Assembly: GCA_036023115.1 (NCBI GenBank)
Contig: JAYKKT010000040.1
Coordinates: forward strand, 5,429,001 to 5,493,000
Source: Brasenia schreberi
Lineage: Eukaryota; Streptophyta; Magnoliopsida; Nymphaeales; Cabombaceae
Reading direction: 5' to 3'
DNA: 64,000 bases
Part shown: positions 35,701-47,640 of the stretch, in pieces
Layout: each line of letters begins with the position of its first letter
Numbering within the stretch: the first letter of the stretch is position 1
Notes under the pieces: generated by a model
What the model was told of the DNA's origin: nothing
The model's database searches: none
The model's input: only the letters and a program-made list of their open reading frames with translations
Translations under genes and position numbers: made by a program

Positions 35701-38700
35701 TATGTTATACTACTCGGTGGTAATCTTATTTCTTGGAAGACTAAAAAACAAATTGTTGTTGCTCGATCTACAGCAGAAGCAGAATAAAGAACTATAGCTC
35801 AAGTTATATGTGAAGGAAAGTGAGTTTCTTCGTTAATATATGAGTTGGGTTTTCATTCCACAAGGCCTATACCTCTATACTGTGATAACAATGCAGCTAT
35901 TCAGATGGCTTCCAATATATCATGAAAGAACTAAGCATACAGAGATTCATTATCACTTCATTTGGGAGAAGATTTTCAACCGGGAATTCAAACTAGCAAT
36001 ATGTCAAATCTGAAAAACAAAGAGCTCATTTTCTTACCAAAGCTATGACCACCAGACAACTTAGAGACAATTTGTCCAACTTATGTGTTCTCGATATCTT
36101 TCACCCAACTTGAGGGAGTGTGTTAGAGGCATAAATCGGGTCCCAAAGTGGACATGTTTCTTTTCTTTGATCCAGTTTATGTCTTATGTTTTATAAGTAA
36201 TACTTATTTAGTAAAAGGGGTATATTAGTCATTCAAGTTAGTTCGTGTTTATAAATAAGAGATTAGGGTTTAGAGTAGAGAGTAGAGAGTAGCATAGAAT
36301 AGAGATAGAGGCGGCCGACTGTGGGCACCCAAACCCATGTGTCTAGCAAGTTGGATGAAAGTTCTCCAATCTGTCGAATCTTGTAAGTACACTATATTTT
36401 GTTAATTTATTACAGTTTTGGCTAACCCTTGTGGTTATGCACCAGGTCCGAATGGCCCTAGTCAGGTTCCATAGATAGAACAAATAAAATAAAATTACAT
36501 ACAACAACAACTAAGCCTTTTCCCATACTAGACGGGGTTGGCTACATGGATTCTTTATTTCCGCAGATCCCTATCGTGTGCCATGTTAGTTGTTAATTCA
36601 CAATAAGCTAGATCATTCTTTATTGTTTCTTTCCAACACTTTTGTGGTCGTCCTCTACCTCTTTTAATACTTTCTAAATTTAGTTTTTCATACCTTCTTA
36701 CAGGTTCTTCTTTTGATCTTCTTTCTATATGTCCAAACCATCTTAAATGATATTCTCTCATTTTATCCTCTATTGGTGCCACTCCTAATTTGTTTCTAAT
36801 AACCTCATTATGTATACGGTCTTTTCTTGTATGACCACTCATTCATCTCAACATCTTTGTTTCTGTCACAGACATCTTTTGTACATATTATGATTAATTG
36901 CCCAACACTCAAAACCATAAAATGGCAGGGCTAATTGCTGCTCTATAATATTTTCCTTTTAACTTTAATGGTATCTTCTTATCACAAAGAATACCTAATG
37001 CTACTCTCCATTTTAACCAACTAGCATTAATTCTATGCATAACATCTCCATCAATTCTTCCTTCACTCTTAAAAATTGACCCTAGGTATTTAAAACTTTC
37101 CTTTTGGGGGATGCAATGTGTGCCAATTTTAATTTCTATGTCCTCTGAGGTAACCAAATGATCAAACTTACATTCAATATATTTTGTCTTTGTTCTACTA
37201 AGTCGGAGGCCTTTGCTTTCTAATGTTTCTCTCTATAGTTCCAATTTTCTATTAACTTTTTCCTTAGACTCCTCCACTAACACAATGTCATCGGCAAATA
37301 ACATACACCAAGGTACTTTATCTTGAATATGTTTTGTTAACTCATCAATCACCATTATAAATAAGTATGGACTTAAAGTTGATCATTGATGTAACCCAAT
37401 ATTAACTTCAAAGAAGTTTGTCATTCCTTCCTGAGTCCTCACACATGTTTTTGCACCATCGTACATATCTCTTATAAGGTTAATGTATGTCAATGGGATA
37501 CCTTTTTTTTCCAAAGTTCTCGAAAGAACCTCCCTCGGTATCCTATCATAAACTTTTTCTAGATCAATAAATATCATGTGAAGGTCTTTCTTTTTTACTC
37601 TAAAATGTTCCATAAGACGTCTTAAAAGGTGAATCGCTTCACCAGTAGATCTGCCTGGCATGAATCCAAATTGGTTCTCTGTTGTACTTGATACTTGTCT
37701 TAACCTATGTTTGATAATTCTTTCCCATAATTTCATAGTATGGCTCATTAACTTGATACCTCGATAATTCGCACAATTCTGAATGTCTTCCTTGTTCTTA
37801 TATATGGGTATAAATGTACTCGCTCTCCATTCCTCGGGCATCTTTTGGTTTCTCCATATTTCATTAAATAGTCTTGTGAGCTAAGTGATTCCTATTTCTC
37901 CTAGTATTTTCCAAACTTCTATAGGAATTTTGTATGGTCCTACCAATTTACCACCCTTCATATGATTAAGAGTCTCTTTGACTTCATTCTTTTGAATACG
38001 TCGGTAGAAATTATGGTTTATATACTTTTTTGATTTAGCTAACTCTCCTAAGCTAATACTAACATCTTTATTTTCATTAAAAAACTTATAAAAATAGTTT
38101 TCTATCTATTTCTTATATCATCATTTGCCACTAGAATTTTTTCATCCTCGTCCTTGATGCATCTAACATAATTAGGATCTTTAGTTTTCTTATCTCTAGC
38201 CCTAGCTATCCTAAAAATATCTCTTTTACCCTCTTTTTAGTTGAGTTTTTTATATAAATCCTCCCAAATTTTAGCTTTTGCTTCACTCACGGCATTTTTT
38301 GCTTCCTTCTTTGCTTTCTTATAAGACTCTAAAGTTTCACTAGTTTTCTTAGCATAATGTAACTTGTAACATGCCCTCTTTGCCTTGATTTTATTTTGCA
38401 CTACTTCACTCCACCACCAAGCTTCTTTTTGTGCAAGTACACCTCCCTTAGATTCACCTAACACATCTTTCGCCACTTTCCTAATATGTATAGCCATATT
38501 GTTTCACATATCACAAGGTGTAGCAACATAATTCCAAGCATCGCCTTGATGGACTTTCTTTTTAAATATATCTTCTTTCTCACTTTTGAGGTTCCACCAT
38601 TTAGTCTGGATAGCTCGATGCACTCTTTTCTTCTTTGTCCATTTTTTTTTTATAAATCCATAACTAAAAGTCGATGTTGGGTGGTTAAGCTTTCTCCTGG

Positions 38701-41700
38701 AATTACCTTGCAATCTTTCCAACACGCTCTATCTTTTTTTTCATAAATAAAGTAATCAATTGTGTTTGTGATAAGCTACTCTTATAAGTAATTAAATGTT
38801 CATCTCATTTTTTTAAGATTGTATTGACGATACCATGACCGAAGATTTGCTAACCAAAAACTGAAATCTTGGGGCTTGTAGTAACTTGGTGAAGACATCT
38901 GCAAGTTGATATTTAGATCTTACAAACTGTCTTTAGATACTCTTCACGGACGTAATGACAGTCTATCTCGATATGCTTGGTGCACTCATGAAATATACGG
39001 TTGTTTGCTATATACATAACACTCTTGTTGTCGCACTACATAATTAGAGTGTTTTTCAATGTCACTCCCAAGTCCTATAATAGCCGTCTTAACCATATCA
39101 ATTCAGTTGTTCTGTTGGCCATTGCTCAATACTCAACTTCAATAGAAGAAAGAGACACCTTTTACTGTTTATTGCATTTTCACGATATAAGAATTACCAA
39201 GAAAAATATAATAACTTATAGTGGAGTGTGTGTCATTTACATCACCACCCCCATTAGTATCATTATATGCATTTAAAATAAAGATGAAGATGATAGAAAT
39301 ACTCCCTTAGTTGCAGTTTGTCGAATATATCGAACAATCCTCATGACTTCACTCATATGTACAAATGTTGGTGCATGTTGGACCTGACTTACCGTGTGAA
39401 TTGCATGAGCAATATCAAGACGTATTATGGTGAGATAAGTCAGTATTTCAATCATCTGTCTGTAAGAAATAGGATCATTCAATGACTCTTTGTCAACAAG
39501 TCATATTTTCTCAATTATCACATTAGGTGTCTTAATAATTTTATTATATGGAACTCATAATCTAATAATAATATCATTAGTAAATTTATTTTGTGATAAA
39601 AAGAAACATCGAACATCACGAGTTACCTTAATACCCAAAAAATAAGAAAGTTGTCCAAGTCCAAGGTCTTTCATCTCAAGCATCTTACCAAGTTCTTGCT
39701 TGATTTGTCTAATTTTGAAATATCATGGTTGTGTCGGTATAACATGTAGTAAAATAATGCAATGTCATGAATTTGGTCATTTTATTGAACCAAGCCTTGG
39801 AACTTGTTTGAGTCCATACAAAGCCCTTTTATGCGTAAAACTTGATATCTAAAAATATCAAGACCAAGAAGAGGTTCTATTTATACCTCATTCTTCAACC
39901 AACTATTCAAAAATGCATTCTTTAACATCTAATTTATAAATGTTCTAATGTTTAATAACAAAAACAACTATAAGAGTTCTCACAATTGTCATCCTAGCAA
40001 CAAGAACAAAGGTTTCCTAATAATCAATTTCATATTCTTTTGAGTAACCTTTAGCAACTAATCTAGCTTTATAATGATATAGAGAACCACCACCATTAGT
40101 CTTAATCTTATAGACTCACCTACAACCTATAACTTTCTTGTTTTGCGGTCTAGGAACAATGTCTAAAGTTTGGGCTATGTATAGATCATTTAATTCTTCA
40201 TTTATAGCGTGAATTCATATGTGATACCTAAGACCTCTCTTCTAGTCTAGGTTGACCTCTCTTCAGACATGTATAGATCATTTAGTTCTAGGTTCCTTTA
40301 TGGTAGACTCTCTAGAAAAGTGACACACAACCTCTCTTCTGGTCTCGCTTGACCCTCCGCTTTTGAAGTGAGGAGGCCAATATGCTTTAAAGATTGCTTC
40401 AGGTGTAGATGCGGCTAAGACCTTTGAAGTTTAACTTTATTTAATCTTGTTTCTGACATTTGAAGATCGGTAAGAACCTCTTCTTTAGTGGAGAAAAACT
40501 TACAATCAATAAGGGATGATCTTACCCCTTCAAAAGTTCAAATTCTTCTCGAAGACTTTTTAAAAATTGGTATACAAAATCTTTGTTTTCTTCATATTGT
40601 CTTTCACTAAGACATTGAGTACATTTTTTTTGTATTCATAAAGTTGATTCTATATATTAGAATATTCACCAAAAAACCCGTTTACCCCTTTATCTTTGTC
40701 TTAATGATGATAACTTATCGTGTAATGCTAGCAACATCGCTTTTAGTATGGGATTTTTTTAAGTATTCTCATGCTTGTCTAGCATTAGTAAAATTTGTAA
40801 GATATCACTAGTGTGTTCTTTCATATTGTTAATGAGCACCCATAGAACCGTTCTATAACCCTCTCATATTCTTCTTTTTGATTAAGTGTAGCATTAACGA
40901 AGGGTTTTATATTCGAACCACTTCCATAGCCCCATAATTTTTTAAAGTATACATAATTTTCCATACATTGGGCCAATGTTTTGTAATTTGAGGGTGTTAA
41001 ACGAAAGTTAAACACTCCTTTCTCATCCATATTTTAAGGAAAAAATAAATATAAAGAGGTAAACTTACAAATCGACACAAATCAACATAAATAAATGATC
41101 GGCATGCTTTCTGAGGTGACAAACAATGTTGTAATGATCGGGTATGACTCTGATACCATGTAATGAAGTCAATGCCTAAATGTAGCAACAGAAGATCGAT
41201 TAACAAATATCACTACAAATTGTCAATCACAAAGCCTTAGAAAAGGCTATAATCACATACGTGCAGCGAAGACACTAATAATAATTAATAATGGAAATCA
41301 ATATTATTCAATAACCACACAAAAAGACATTTTTAGAGAATGTACATAGGGAAATATATAGAAGAGAGGAGAGTGAAAGAGAGCTGGGAAAAGAGACCAG
41401 CCAGCCCCCAACGGCTTAGCCGTTGTGGCTGACCCTTGTGGTCACGCACTAGGGCCGAGGCCTGGTTCCATGGACAGGACCTTCATGTCATGTCATATAA
41501 ATAAAATAAAATTACATAAAAAAAGGAAAATTACATTTCTTTTAACACATACATGCCTATATACATACATACATACATATTTATATATATATATATATGC
41601 ACATATATACACACAAGCATATGAATTCAAGTCTATAACCGACTTTTTCTCCATGAACTACCAAATAAAGTCAGCATGAACTCACATTAGAAGCAAATGA

Positions 41701-44050
41701 AATATATAGCATGAAAATAGAGGCCTTGTATGGAGTGATTGATATCTAATACTCACATACCTTAGGCCAAGGGCTGTCCAATGCTGCATTTGTGAGGACA
41801 TGACAACCAGGAAGAACCTCTTGGATACGAGCAGGTACTCCCTCAGGTCTGTTTGTAACATATACCATTTGTTTTGTGCACAGGTCAACCAAAATAAGAT
41901 TGAAACCATTGTAGTGGTTGCTTTCGCTCTTCACTTCAAGGGCAAACTCCAGTGGAGTCTTCCCACTCTACATGCATACAGAGAAAGAACCTTCAGTCTC
42001 ATCTCTCTCTTATTTCATCAAGAAATGTAAAACCACCCTTGCATATTATCTCTTACGTCCAACAAAAAGGGAATCACAGTACAAACAAAATGAAAATAAA
42101 AACAACAAAGAGCAGGGAGATAAAAAGCTGAACAAAACGTTTGTCAACTCCAGCTAAGAGTAACAGTAAAGCAACATTCTTGATAGAAAACAAGATCAAG
42201 ACATTTCATGCAGCATTAACTGGATTTTTCAATAGTGGACAATAAGAATAATGAGCTGTAGACACCAGTAGAAACCAAAGACAATCGTTTTCCAACAACA
42301 GGTGGAGTTGTCTATTTAGATTTTATCCTCTATTCTGATCAAAGGATCATACCAATATTTGATTTCACAAGATCAGGACATGTTCTACAATTCAATTAGA
42401 ATCAATTTTTAGGGCCTTCCTGGCCTTCTTTTGTAGTGCAGCCCCTCTGGTTTCTCATATCCATACACTGGAGCTCCATTTAGCCATTCTTCAATTTTGT
42501 TAGTCACAAGCAACCTAATCATCAATCAAAATGCAACATCTCTAGACCAGTTGTACTAATTTGTAGAAAGTTCCTTCATTGAGATGCCCCAGGTGATTGA
42601 CTTTTTGTATTCAAAGACAAAAGACAGCTCATAAGTCATAGACGTGAAAATGTTGCAAAATAAAAGGAAAATAGATAATTTCAACAAGAAGAAAGCACCA
42701 TCCTATCCCACGAAGTAGGTTCTAGTTAGAGCCCAGTGTCTCAGACATCTGGACATAATCTACAATGTAGAATAGTCAACATCAGAGATCAATTTGACAA
42801 TAAACAAACAATAGAAATCCTAGGAAAAAACAAAATAAAACACACACAGACACACACATGCACGACCATGAACACACAGAGACAATATCAGTTACGTTTA
42901 GAGACTAAAACTCAAACATGTCCACTTTTCATATAAAGGAAAAATAGAAAAAGCTTCCTTCAGATTGAAGACAACGAAAGCAAAAGCATTGAGGATCAGC
43001 ATGGAGAAAATAATACAAAAGGAAGAATGTGTAGAATGAAAAGAAACGCAATTGTTTAACCTTAACTTTCTAATATAATCAGGCCGAACCGAATGCATTT
43101 TCAAAGTTCTAAAATAACAAGGAATCAAAATATATATATTCCATTATGTCTTCAAATGGAATCAAGCACCAGAACACCTTTCCTTGCAACTGGTTTAAAC
43201 GAAGCAATTGAGAAGACATTAAAGAATATGCAGCAGGAAAAGGAGAAAGAAGTAACCTGCAGAAAACGAACGGGCAAGTCTCCTCTGGTCTTGACGTTAT
43301 CAAGTAATTGGGGCTCCAAGAAATTAGTGACGAAGGCCACTCTGCCATCTTTTGAACAAGCCAACCACGTTCCTCCCGCTACACAATCTCTGCCTCCCAA
43401 TATATGCGGATCTTCCTCCCACCAATACGCTGGCAAAGACGGCCTACACCCATTGCGTTTGATGTATTGCATGAGTTAATGAATTATACTTCTCTACTTC
43501 CTCGATACAATCAGATTGAAATAGTAAAATTAGCTATTTTTTACATCAGACCCATAAGACTAAAGCGGAAAAAGAAGAAAAACCAACAAATTAGTAGCAG
43601 CAATTGTTTGTCTTCGGTTTGAATCAATGGATTACGCTTCTCTGTTCCATTAAATATTTGCACCTAAACGCAAAAGCAACCATCTTTTGATGTTGCCAAA
43701 CAGACCAAATCTAGAAAGAGAAAAGAAGACGAAGAAAATTGAACACGCCAACTCTCTTCAATATTTAAATGGATTGCATTTCTCTGTTCCCTGAAAATTT
43801 TGCATTGAAACGCAAAATTAGACCTTTTCTCATGATACCCACGAGACCAAAGGTAAGAGAGAAGCCAGAAGTTGTTGAGACCAGTTACTTAACAGCTTAG
43901 TAACATGAAACTGAACCGGAGAAGGAACACGGAATGGAAGAATGACAAAATGATGAAAGAGGAGAACCTATTATGGTATTCATCTCTGTTGAGCAAGAGG
44001 ATGAAAGGATACAGAGAGTGAGATTGCCATATCCAAGCTGCGATACACAT
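29739..44050 (-). CDS. TANGO2/NRDE-family protein, with a giant transposon-filled intron
   Basis: Exons on the minus strand: 44050-43968, 43443-43257, 41967-41761, 30179-29985 and 29897-29739. All borders fit GT-AG and the phases join to 276 aa, close to the usual length of plant transport-and-Golgi-organisation-2-like proteins. It starts [15 protein letters not shown] with the family NRDEYHNR motif. Exon 2 has [15 protein letters not shown] and FVTNFLEPQ. Exon 3 has [18 protein letters not shown] and [12 protein letters not shown]. Exon 4 has [18 protein letters not shown]. Exon 5 has GPYGTRSM and [14 protein letters not shown]. The N-terminal Cys2 after Met1 suits the NTN-hydrolase-like TANGO2 fold. 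The biochemical role is uncertain; animal homologues affect Golgi, ER and mitochondrial lipid and heme homeostasis. Intron 3 (30180-41760) is 11.6 kb because of nested retrotransposons. The coding sequence itself appears intact. Confidence 0.9.
30972..31246 (+). repeat. 5' LTR of the inner copia
   Basis: A direct repeat of 36121-36414. It begins TGTAAGAGGCAGAAATCGGG and ends TTTATTACA. The 3' copy is about 20 bp longer, partly from duplication of a GTAGAGA motif. Confidence 0.9.
31876..35900 (+). pseudogene. Inner copia gag-pol polyprotein remnants
   Basis: Segments in order: gag (31876-32764, [16 protein letters not shown]), protease (about 33010-33040, DSGATDHM), pre-integrase (about 33390), and integrase (33769-33990, RSDNGSEY). 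In the integrase, the position usually A-E-R reads A-K-R, with the Lys codon at 33895-33897. RT follows (about 34640-35340, [17 protein letters not shown]). Its usual YVDD is YVDN, with the changed codon at 35180-35182. RNase H is at 35512-35787 ([24 protein letters not shown]). Stops and frameshifts separate the pieces. A (TA)n run lies in the gag start at about 31917-31933. Confidence 0.85.
36121..36414 (+). repeat. 3' LTR of the inner copia
   Basis: A direct repeat of 30972-31246, starting TGTTAGAGGC right after the polypurine tract and ending TTACA at 36414. The sequence after it resumes the interrupted outer LTR (GGCTAACCCTTGTGG, compare 41425-41441). Confidence 0.9.
36500..38750 (-). 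mobile_element. RTE-type LINE, 5'-truncated (copy 1)
   Basis: A minus-strand non-LTR retrotransposon. It carries a linker region (38725-38237), reverse transcriptase (37841-37383, [43 protein letters not shown]), an FADD-type catalytic block (about 37300-37270), and a C-terminal region (37157-36555, [21 protein letters not shown]). The 3' end is a GTT-repeat tail (36500-36510 on the plus strand reads ACAACAACAAC) rather than poly(A), typical of the RTE clade. The endonuclease domain is missing. It lies next to the 3' LTR of the outer copia. Confidence 0.85.
41159..41516 (-). repeat. 5' LTR of the outer copia
   Basis: Homologous to 30674-30971 plus 36415-36499. Shared blocks include CAATCACAAAGCCTTA, ATCAATATTATTCAATA, GAGCTGGGAAAAGA and CCCTTGTGGT. 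On the plus strand the primer-binding complement TGATACCA directly precedes it. Confidence 0.85.
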
Positions 44051-44849
44051 TCTGCTGCTCCCGTGAGACACTTGCAAGACAACTGACAATGAGATGTTTG
44101 ATTTCCGTATCCCCTTTTATACACAGCAGAGAGAGAGAGAGAGAGACGCATCGGGTTTTGATTCGGTTCCTGATTTGCGCGTATTTGGTTAGGGAAGAAA
44201 GGAGATGAGACCAGGCGTGCGTTCAACTATTACCGTGAGAATCTTCCGCCGTCCATATTTAGATGAACGGGTCGCAAGTACCACACTAATAATGGATTAT
44301 TTTGTATGTTCGATTTATGTTCTTTTAGGTGTGTCAACTTAACAAACAAAGATTATCATTAAGAATATTGAATTTATTAAAACGAATAAGAAAAAAATAC
44401 CCAGAGTGTTAGCTCAACGTCCTCGAAAGATACGTGTAGATGTGCATTAGGCTTTGGCATCCTCTTATAAAAAAAAAGAAGAAAAAAAGTAAATGCATAC
44501 AAATGCAAATGATGCTTTCAAACATATTTTTTATATTATATTATTGTTAATTTTAAACTTATAACATATTTCAACCCATTCTTTTATCATAAACTCTTTC
44601 AAGTCAAAATCCAAACCAAGAAGTGACGCTAAGACCACAATAGTAACCTTCTTTTATGCAATTATACATAAAAGATGATTGTAGGAACTACAGATTTATA
44701 TAAGCTCCGCTATTATGGTTCTTGTTTCGGTTTCGGTTCAATTGAGTGATACATTATTTAAAATACATGAATATTTTTAAGAAAACATATCAAAATATCT
44801 CTTATTTTCTTGTGAAGAATACCACTGTATCCAGAAACTCAAAGGACCC

Positions 44850-44980
44850 TACTAATCCCATTCGAGCACGATCGACCAACTATGAAGGTAAAGCTCTTCC
44901 AACGCTCGTTTTCTCCCTTTACGGGATTCGAACTTGAGACCTTTGCTGAAGGGGAGCAAGTTCCCATCGTCATCAACATG
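44850..44980 (-). mobile_element. Possible SINE-like fragment (minus strand)
   Basis: On the minus strand, AAGTTCGAATCCCGTAAAGG contains a good B box (RGTTCRANNCC). The upstream ACTTGCTCCCCTTCAGC is tRNA-like, but the A box is weak. It is a likely tRNA-derived SINE relic without defined ends. Confidence 0.4.
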
Positions 44981-45345
44981 AATGAACTTTTATACTATTT
45001 ACTAATTTCATGTTTTATTCTATTGATTTTTTTTAATGGAGCCTAATATCCAAATTTATCTGTTTTGGATCGTGGTTTTGCAAAAACGAAGTGCTCCAGA
45101 TAAGAGAGCAAAAGCTGTGGGCTGTGACTCGTCAATGCACGACGGCTGAACTCAAGGGGAGCAAGCCCTATCCGTCTTGCACACAACGTGATGGGGTGTC
45201 CTTGAATGTGTTTGTCTCGATCTTAAAGCCAAAATTCATTTGTGGGCCCACGCAACTTCGACCTGACTAGATGAGGTGGGGAATACGACGCTCGCAAACT
45301 GATGGGGTTGGGTACGGAAATAAGATGGCTCAACCTTTACTTATT

Positions 45346-45383
<38 letters not shown>

Positions 45384-46012
45384 CTGGTAGTAAATTTAAA
45401 CAAATCTCATATGTTGGGTGATGAATTATTGAGATTTGAATTTGTAAAATAAAAAGTATATATATTTTAGGTACATTTTATTCACGTAAGTATTTTTAAT
45501 TTTAAAATTTCAAATCTCAACTTAGATTTGTTTGTATTTGTTAGTACATAAGGCGCTAGCATATACTAGTTTCTCTCTATATATTTCCTCTTTTTTTATA
45601 TATATATAGAGAGAGAAAGAGTATGATCCATGTGCACATTCATGGTTAATCCATTTACAGATTTTTATTGTTTTATCTATATCGTCAACTATACATATTT
45701 GAATTTAAAAGTGAAGTACAAAAAATAAAATGATATTTGTTGCTTTTTAAATTATAAATCTCTGTCATAATTTTTTTAAAATAAAACCGAGCAAATGGAT
45801 GTGTGTGGCCATATACCAATTTCCATTACAAACTTATACATAAGTATATATATATATATTGTTTTTGTTATGTACCATTGGAAAAATACTTTGAATCCTT
45901 ACATGTCCTATTACCATCCCTACCAGCAATCAAAAATCATGATCAATGGCTTCTAAGCCCACTTTCTTTTTTCCTCTAAGGAAAGGGGGTAATACATAAA
46001 CGCATGTGTGTG

Positions 46013-46049
<37 letters not shown>

Positions 46050-46303
46050 TTATTGTTACTGACTGAAATAAATATATATAAAGAGAGAAAAAGAGGGAAG
46101 GAAACTGGATCATGTCCACACCACACTAACACCTGTCACTCGTTTTTGAATGGTATATATGTAGTTTCCACTTTTTAAAGAGCTTTAAAAAAGTATAAAA
46201 GGTATTCTCGTATTGCTAAAAAACAATCAACTATCATGAGTGAAGAGGTGTTAGTTTGAAAAGACTCAATCACTCTAAAGAGAGAGAGTCCATTTATATG
46301 CAT

Positions 46304-46326
46304 CTATCTATCTATCTATCTATCTA

Positions 46327-46366
<40 letters not shown>
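46304..46366. repeat. (CTAT)n-(AT)n compound microsatellite
   Basis: About eight CTAT units followed by about 20 AT units. Simple repeat. Confidence 0.9.
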
Positions 46367-46368
<2 letters not shown>

Positions 46369-46859
46369 CATTCATTTTGCACGCTTACATTATGGACTCC
46401 TTTAATCTTTGCTCTTTGGGCAATGACGCTGATAATGAGGTAAAATTGAGGCGATGAAAACATTGTGAAACCGTTAAAAGTAAGATGTAATGATAATTTG
46501 TATGTTTTATTCTCTTCTTTACAATACCAATTTCATTTATGCAGACGATTGATATCAAAAGTAAAAAATGTTTCATTCATTTTATCTTCCTTTTTGTTAC
46601 TTTAATTGTACTTGTTTCTTCACAATCTTAACTATAGAAATGTTCTTTTACTTCTAGAATCATATTCATATTGTTTACATACAATATACTTTCAAGAGTC
46701 ATATCTAATATACCTTTTTAAGCTCAAGTTATTACCAAGGAGACTTGAGAAATCTGCAATGATCTTATTCTTAAACAATGTATTTCAACTGTTAATAATG
46801 CAATTCACCGAAGTCTAATATTATTTTTAAATAAATACTTTACAAAAATCTGAGTTGAT

Positions 46860-47640
46860 AGTCACTTTGTTCCATTGGTACTCCCTTTAGTTGCATCTCA
46901 ACAGAGTCACCACCTTTTCTTTGACTCGCTACTTTGGAAAGAGATTGCCAAAGTGTAGCCCGAAATGGACCGAACTGAAGATATTATACATGTTGTACAA
47001 GATTGTAACAAGATAGCTCACCTGTAGATTAAGCCGATTAAGCCTAAACATCTTTGGATATTTTTGCATGAAACTTAGAATGAACTCAGAATTTGTAGCC
47101 AAGTGAAATGAGAAACAATCTTTGGAGTTAGTACGTGGCTAGCAAGGCATTAGAGGAACAAGGCTCTTCTTAATGAAAATTATAAGGAGTCAAAAAACAA
47201 ATGTGACAACAACAATAACTAAGCCCTTTTCCCATAGTAGACGGGGTTGGCTATATGAATTCTTTGTTTCCACATAGCCCTATCATGTGCCATGTTAGCA
47301 GTTAACTCACAATAAGCTAGATCAAAAAACAAATGTGAGATCATTATAAATTATGTGAAGCAAATCTCAAATGTAATGCAAGAAAATCTCACTCACTTGA
47401 AAAAAATGATCCAACAAACTTGCATAAAGTGGTCTCCACAAGTAGAGGTTAGATAAAACTGAATACAGATGGATGTTCAAAAGATGGTCTAAGGCAAGCG
47501 GGTTGTGGAGGTATAAAGATGATTCAGGTACATGACTCGGTAGCTTCGTAAAATCACTGGGAGATTGTTTCGCTTTAAATGCAAAATTATTGAGTATTTT
47601 GCTCGAATTAGAATTGGTGTGAAATTTAAGTTAGAGAAGA
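46860..47640 (+). pseudogene. L1-like LINE C-terminal remnant (RNase H)
   Basis: At about 47456-47525 the plus strand reads KLNTDGCSKDGLRQAGCGGI, which resembles the RVT_3-type RNase H start (LNTDGS....AGAGGIIRD) at the C-terminus of many plant L1-like non-LTR elements. The surrounding sequence is out of frame and eroded. It is interrupted by the 115-bp LINE tail at 47207-47321. Confidence 0.5.
47207..47321 (-). mobile_element. Very short RTE LINE 3'-end insertion with perfect target duplication
   Basis: This 115-bp segment matches the 3' end of the LINE copies at 36500 and 52878 (CTAAGCCCTTTTCCCATAG, ACTCACAATAAGCTAG). It is flanked by identical 17-bp copies of TCAAAAAACAAATGTGA at 47190-47206 and 47322-47338. 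This is a classic 5'-truncated retroposition event. Confidence 0.9.

Larger units (their letters stand above)
30972..36414 (+). mobile_element. Inner Ty1/copia element nested in the outer LTR
   Basis: A plus-strand copia element with LTRs 30972-31246 and 36121-36414, both TG...CA. TGGTATGAGAGCTT follows the 5' LTR as the primer-binding site, and TTGAGGGAGTG precedes the 3' LTR as the polypurine tract. The flanking 5-mers are GTTGT and GTTTT, a likely target duplication with one mismatch. The internal region carries gag, protease (DSGATDHM, about 33018), pre-integrase ([10 protein letters not shown], about 33393), integrase, RT and RNase H, in broken frames. Confidence 0.9.
30674..41516 (-). 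mobile_element. Outer Ty1/copia element in TANGO2 intron 3
   Basis: A minus-strand copia element. Its 5' LTR is 41159-41516 (TG...CA, 358 bp). Just inside it, at 41146-41158, is the complement of TGGTATCAGAGTC, the primer-binding site. Its 3' LTR is split into 30674-30971 and 36415-36499. Minus-strand remnants follow in copia order: gag start (about 41030-40821), RT C-terminal segment (39482-39273, [13 protein letters not shown]), and RNase H (about 39050-38900, [12 protein letters not shown] and [13 protein letters not shown]). The frames are badly broken. A second copia sits inside its 3' LTR and a LINE sits between that LTR and the internal region. Confidence 0.85.
44051..46850. other. Intergenic AT-rich region with simple repeats
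   Basis: The upstream region of the TANGO2-like gene followed by AT-rich DNA. A GAGAGA run lies near 44132-44146, directly upstream of the TANGO2-like start, a common plant promoter feature. (TA)n, (GA)n and (CTAT)n runs occur at about 45348-45382, 45596-45618, 46012-46050 and 46304-46366. A SINE-like segment lies near 44850-44980. No gene is recognised. Confidence 0.55.

Noticed and set aside
36555..38497. Domesticated LINE-derived host gene
   Set aside because: The ORFs are fragments separated by stops, sit within a transposon nest and lack the endonuclease domain.
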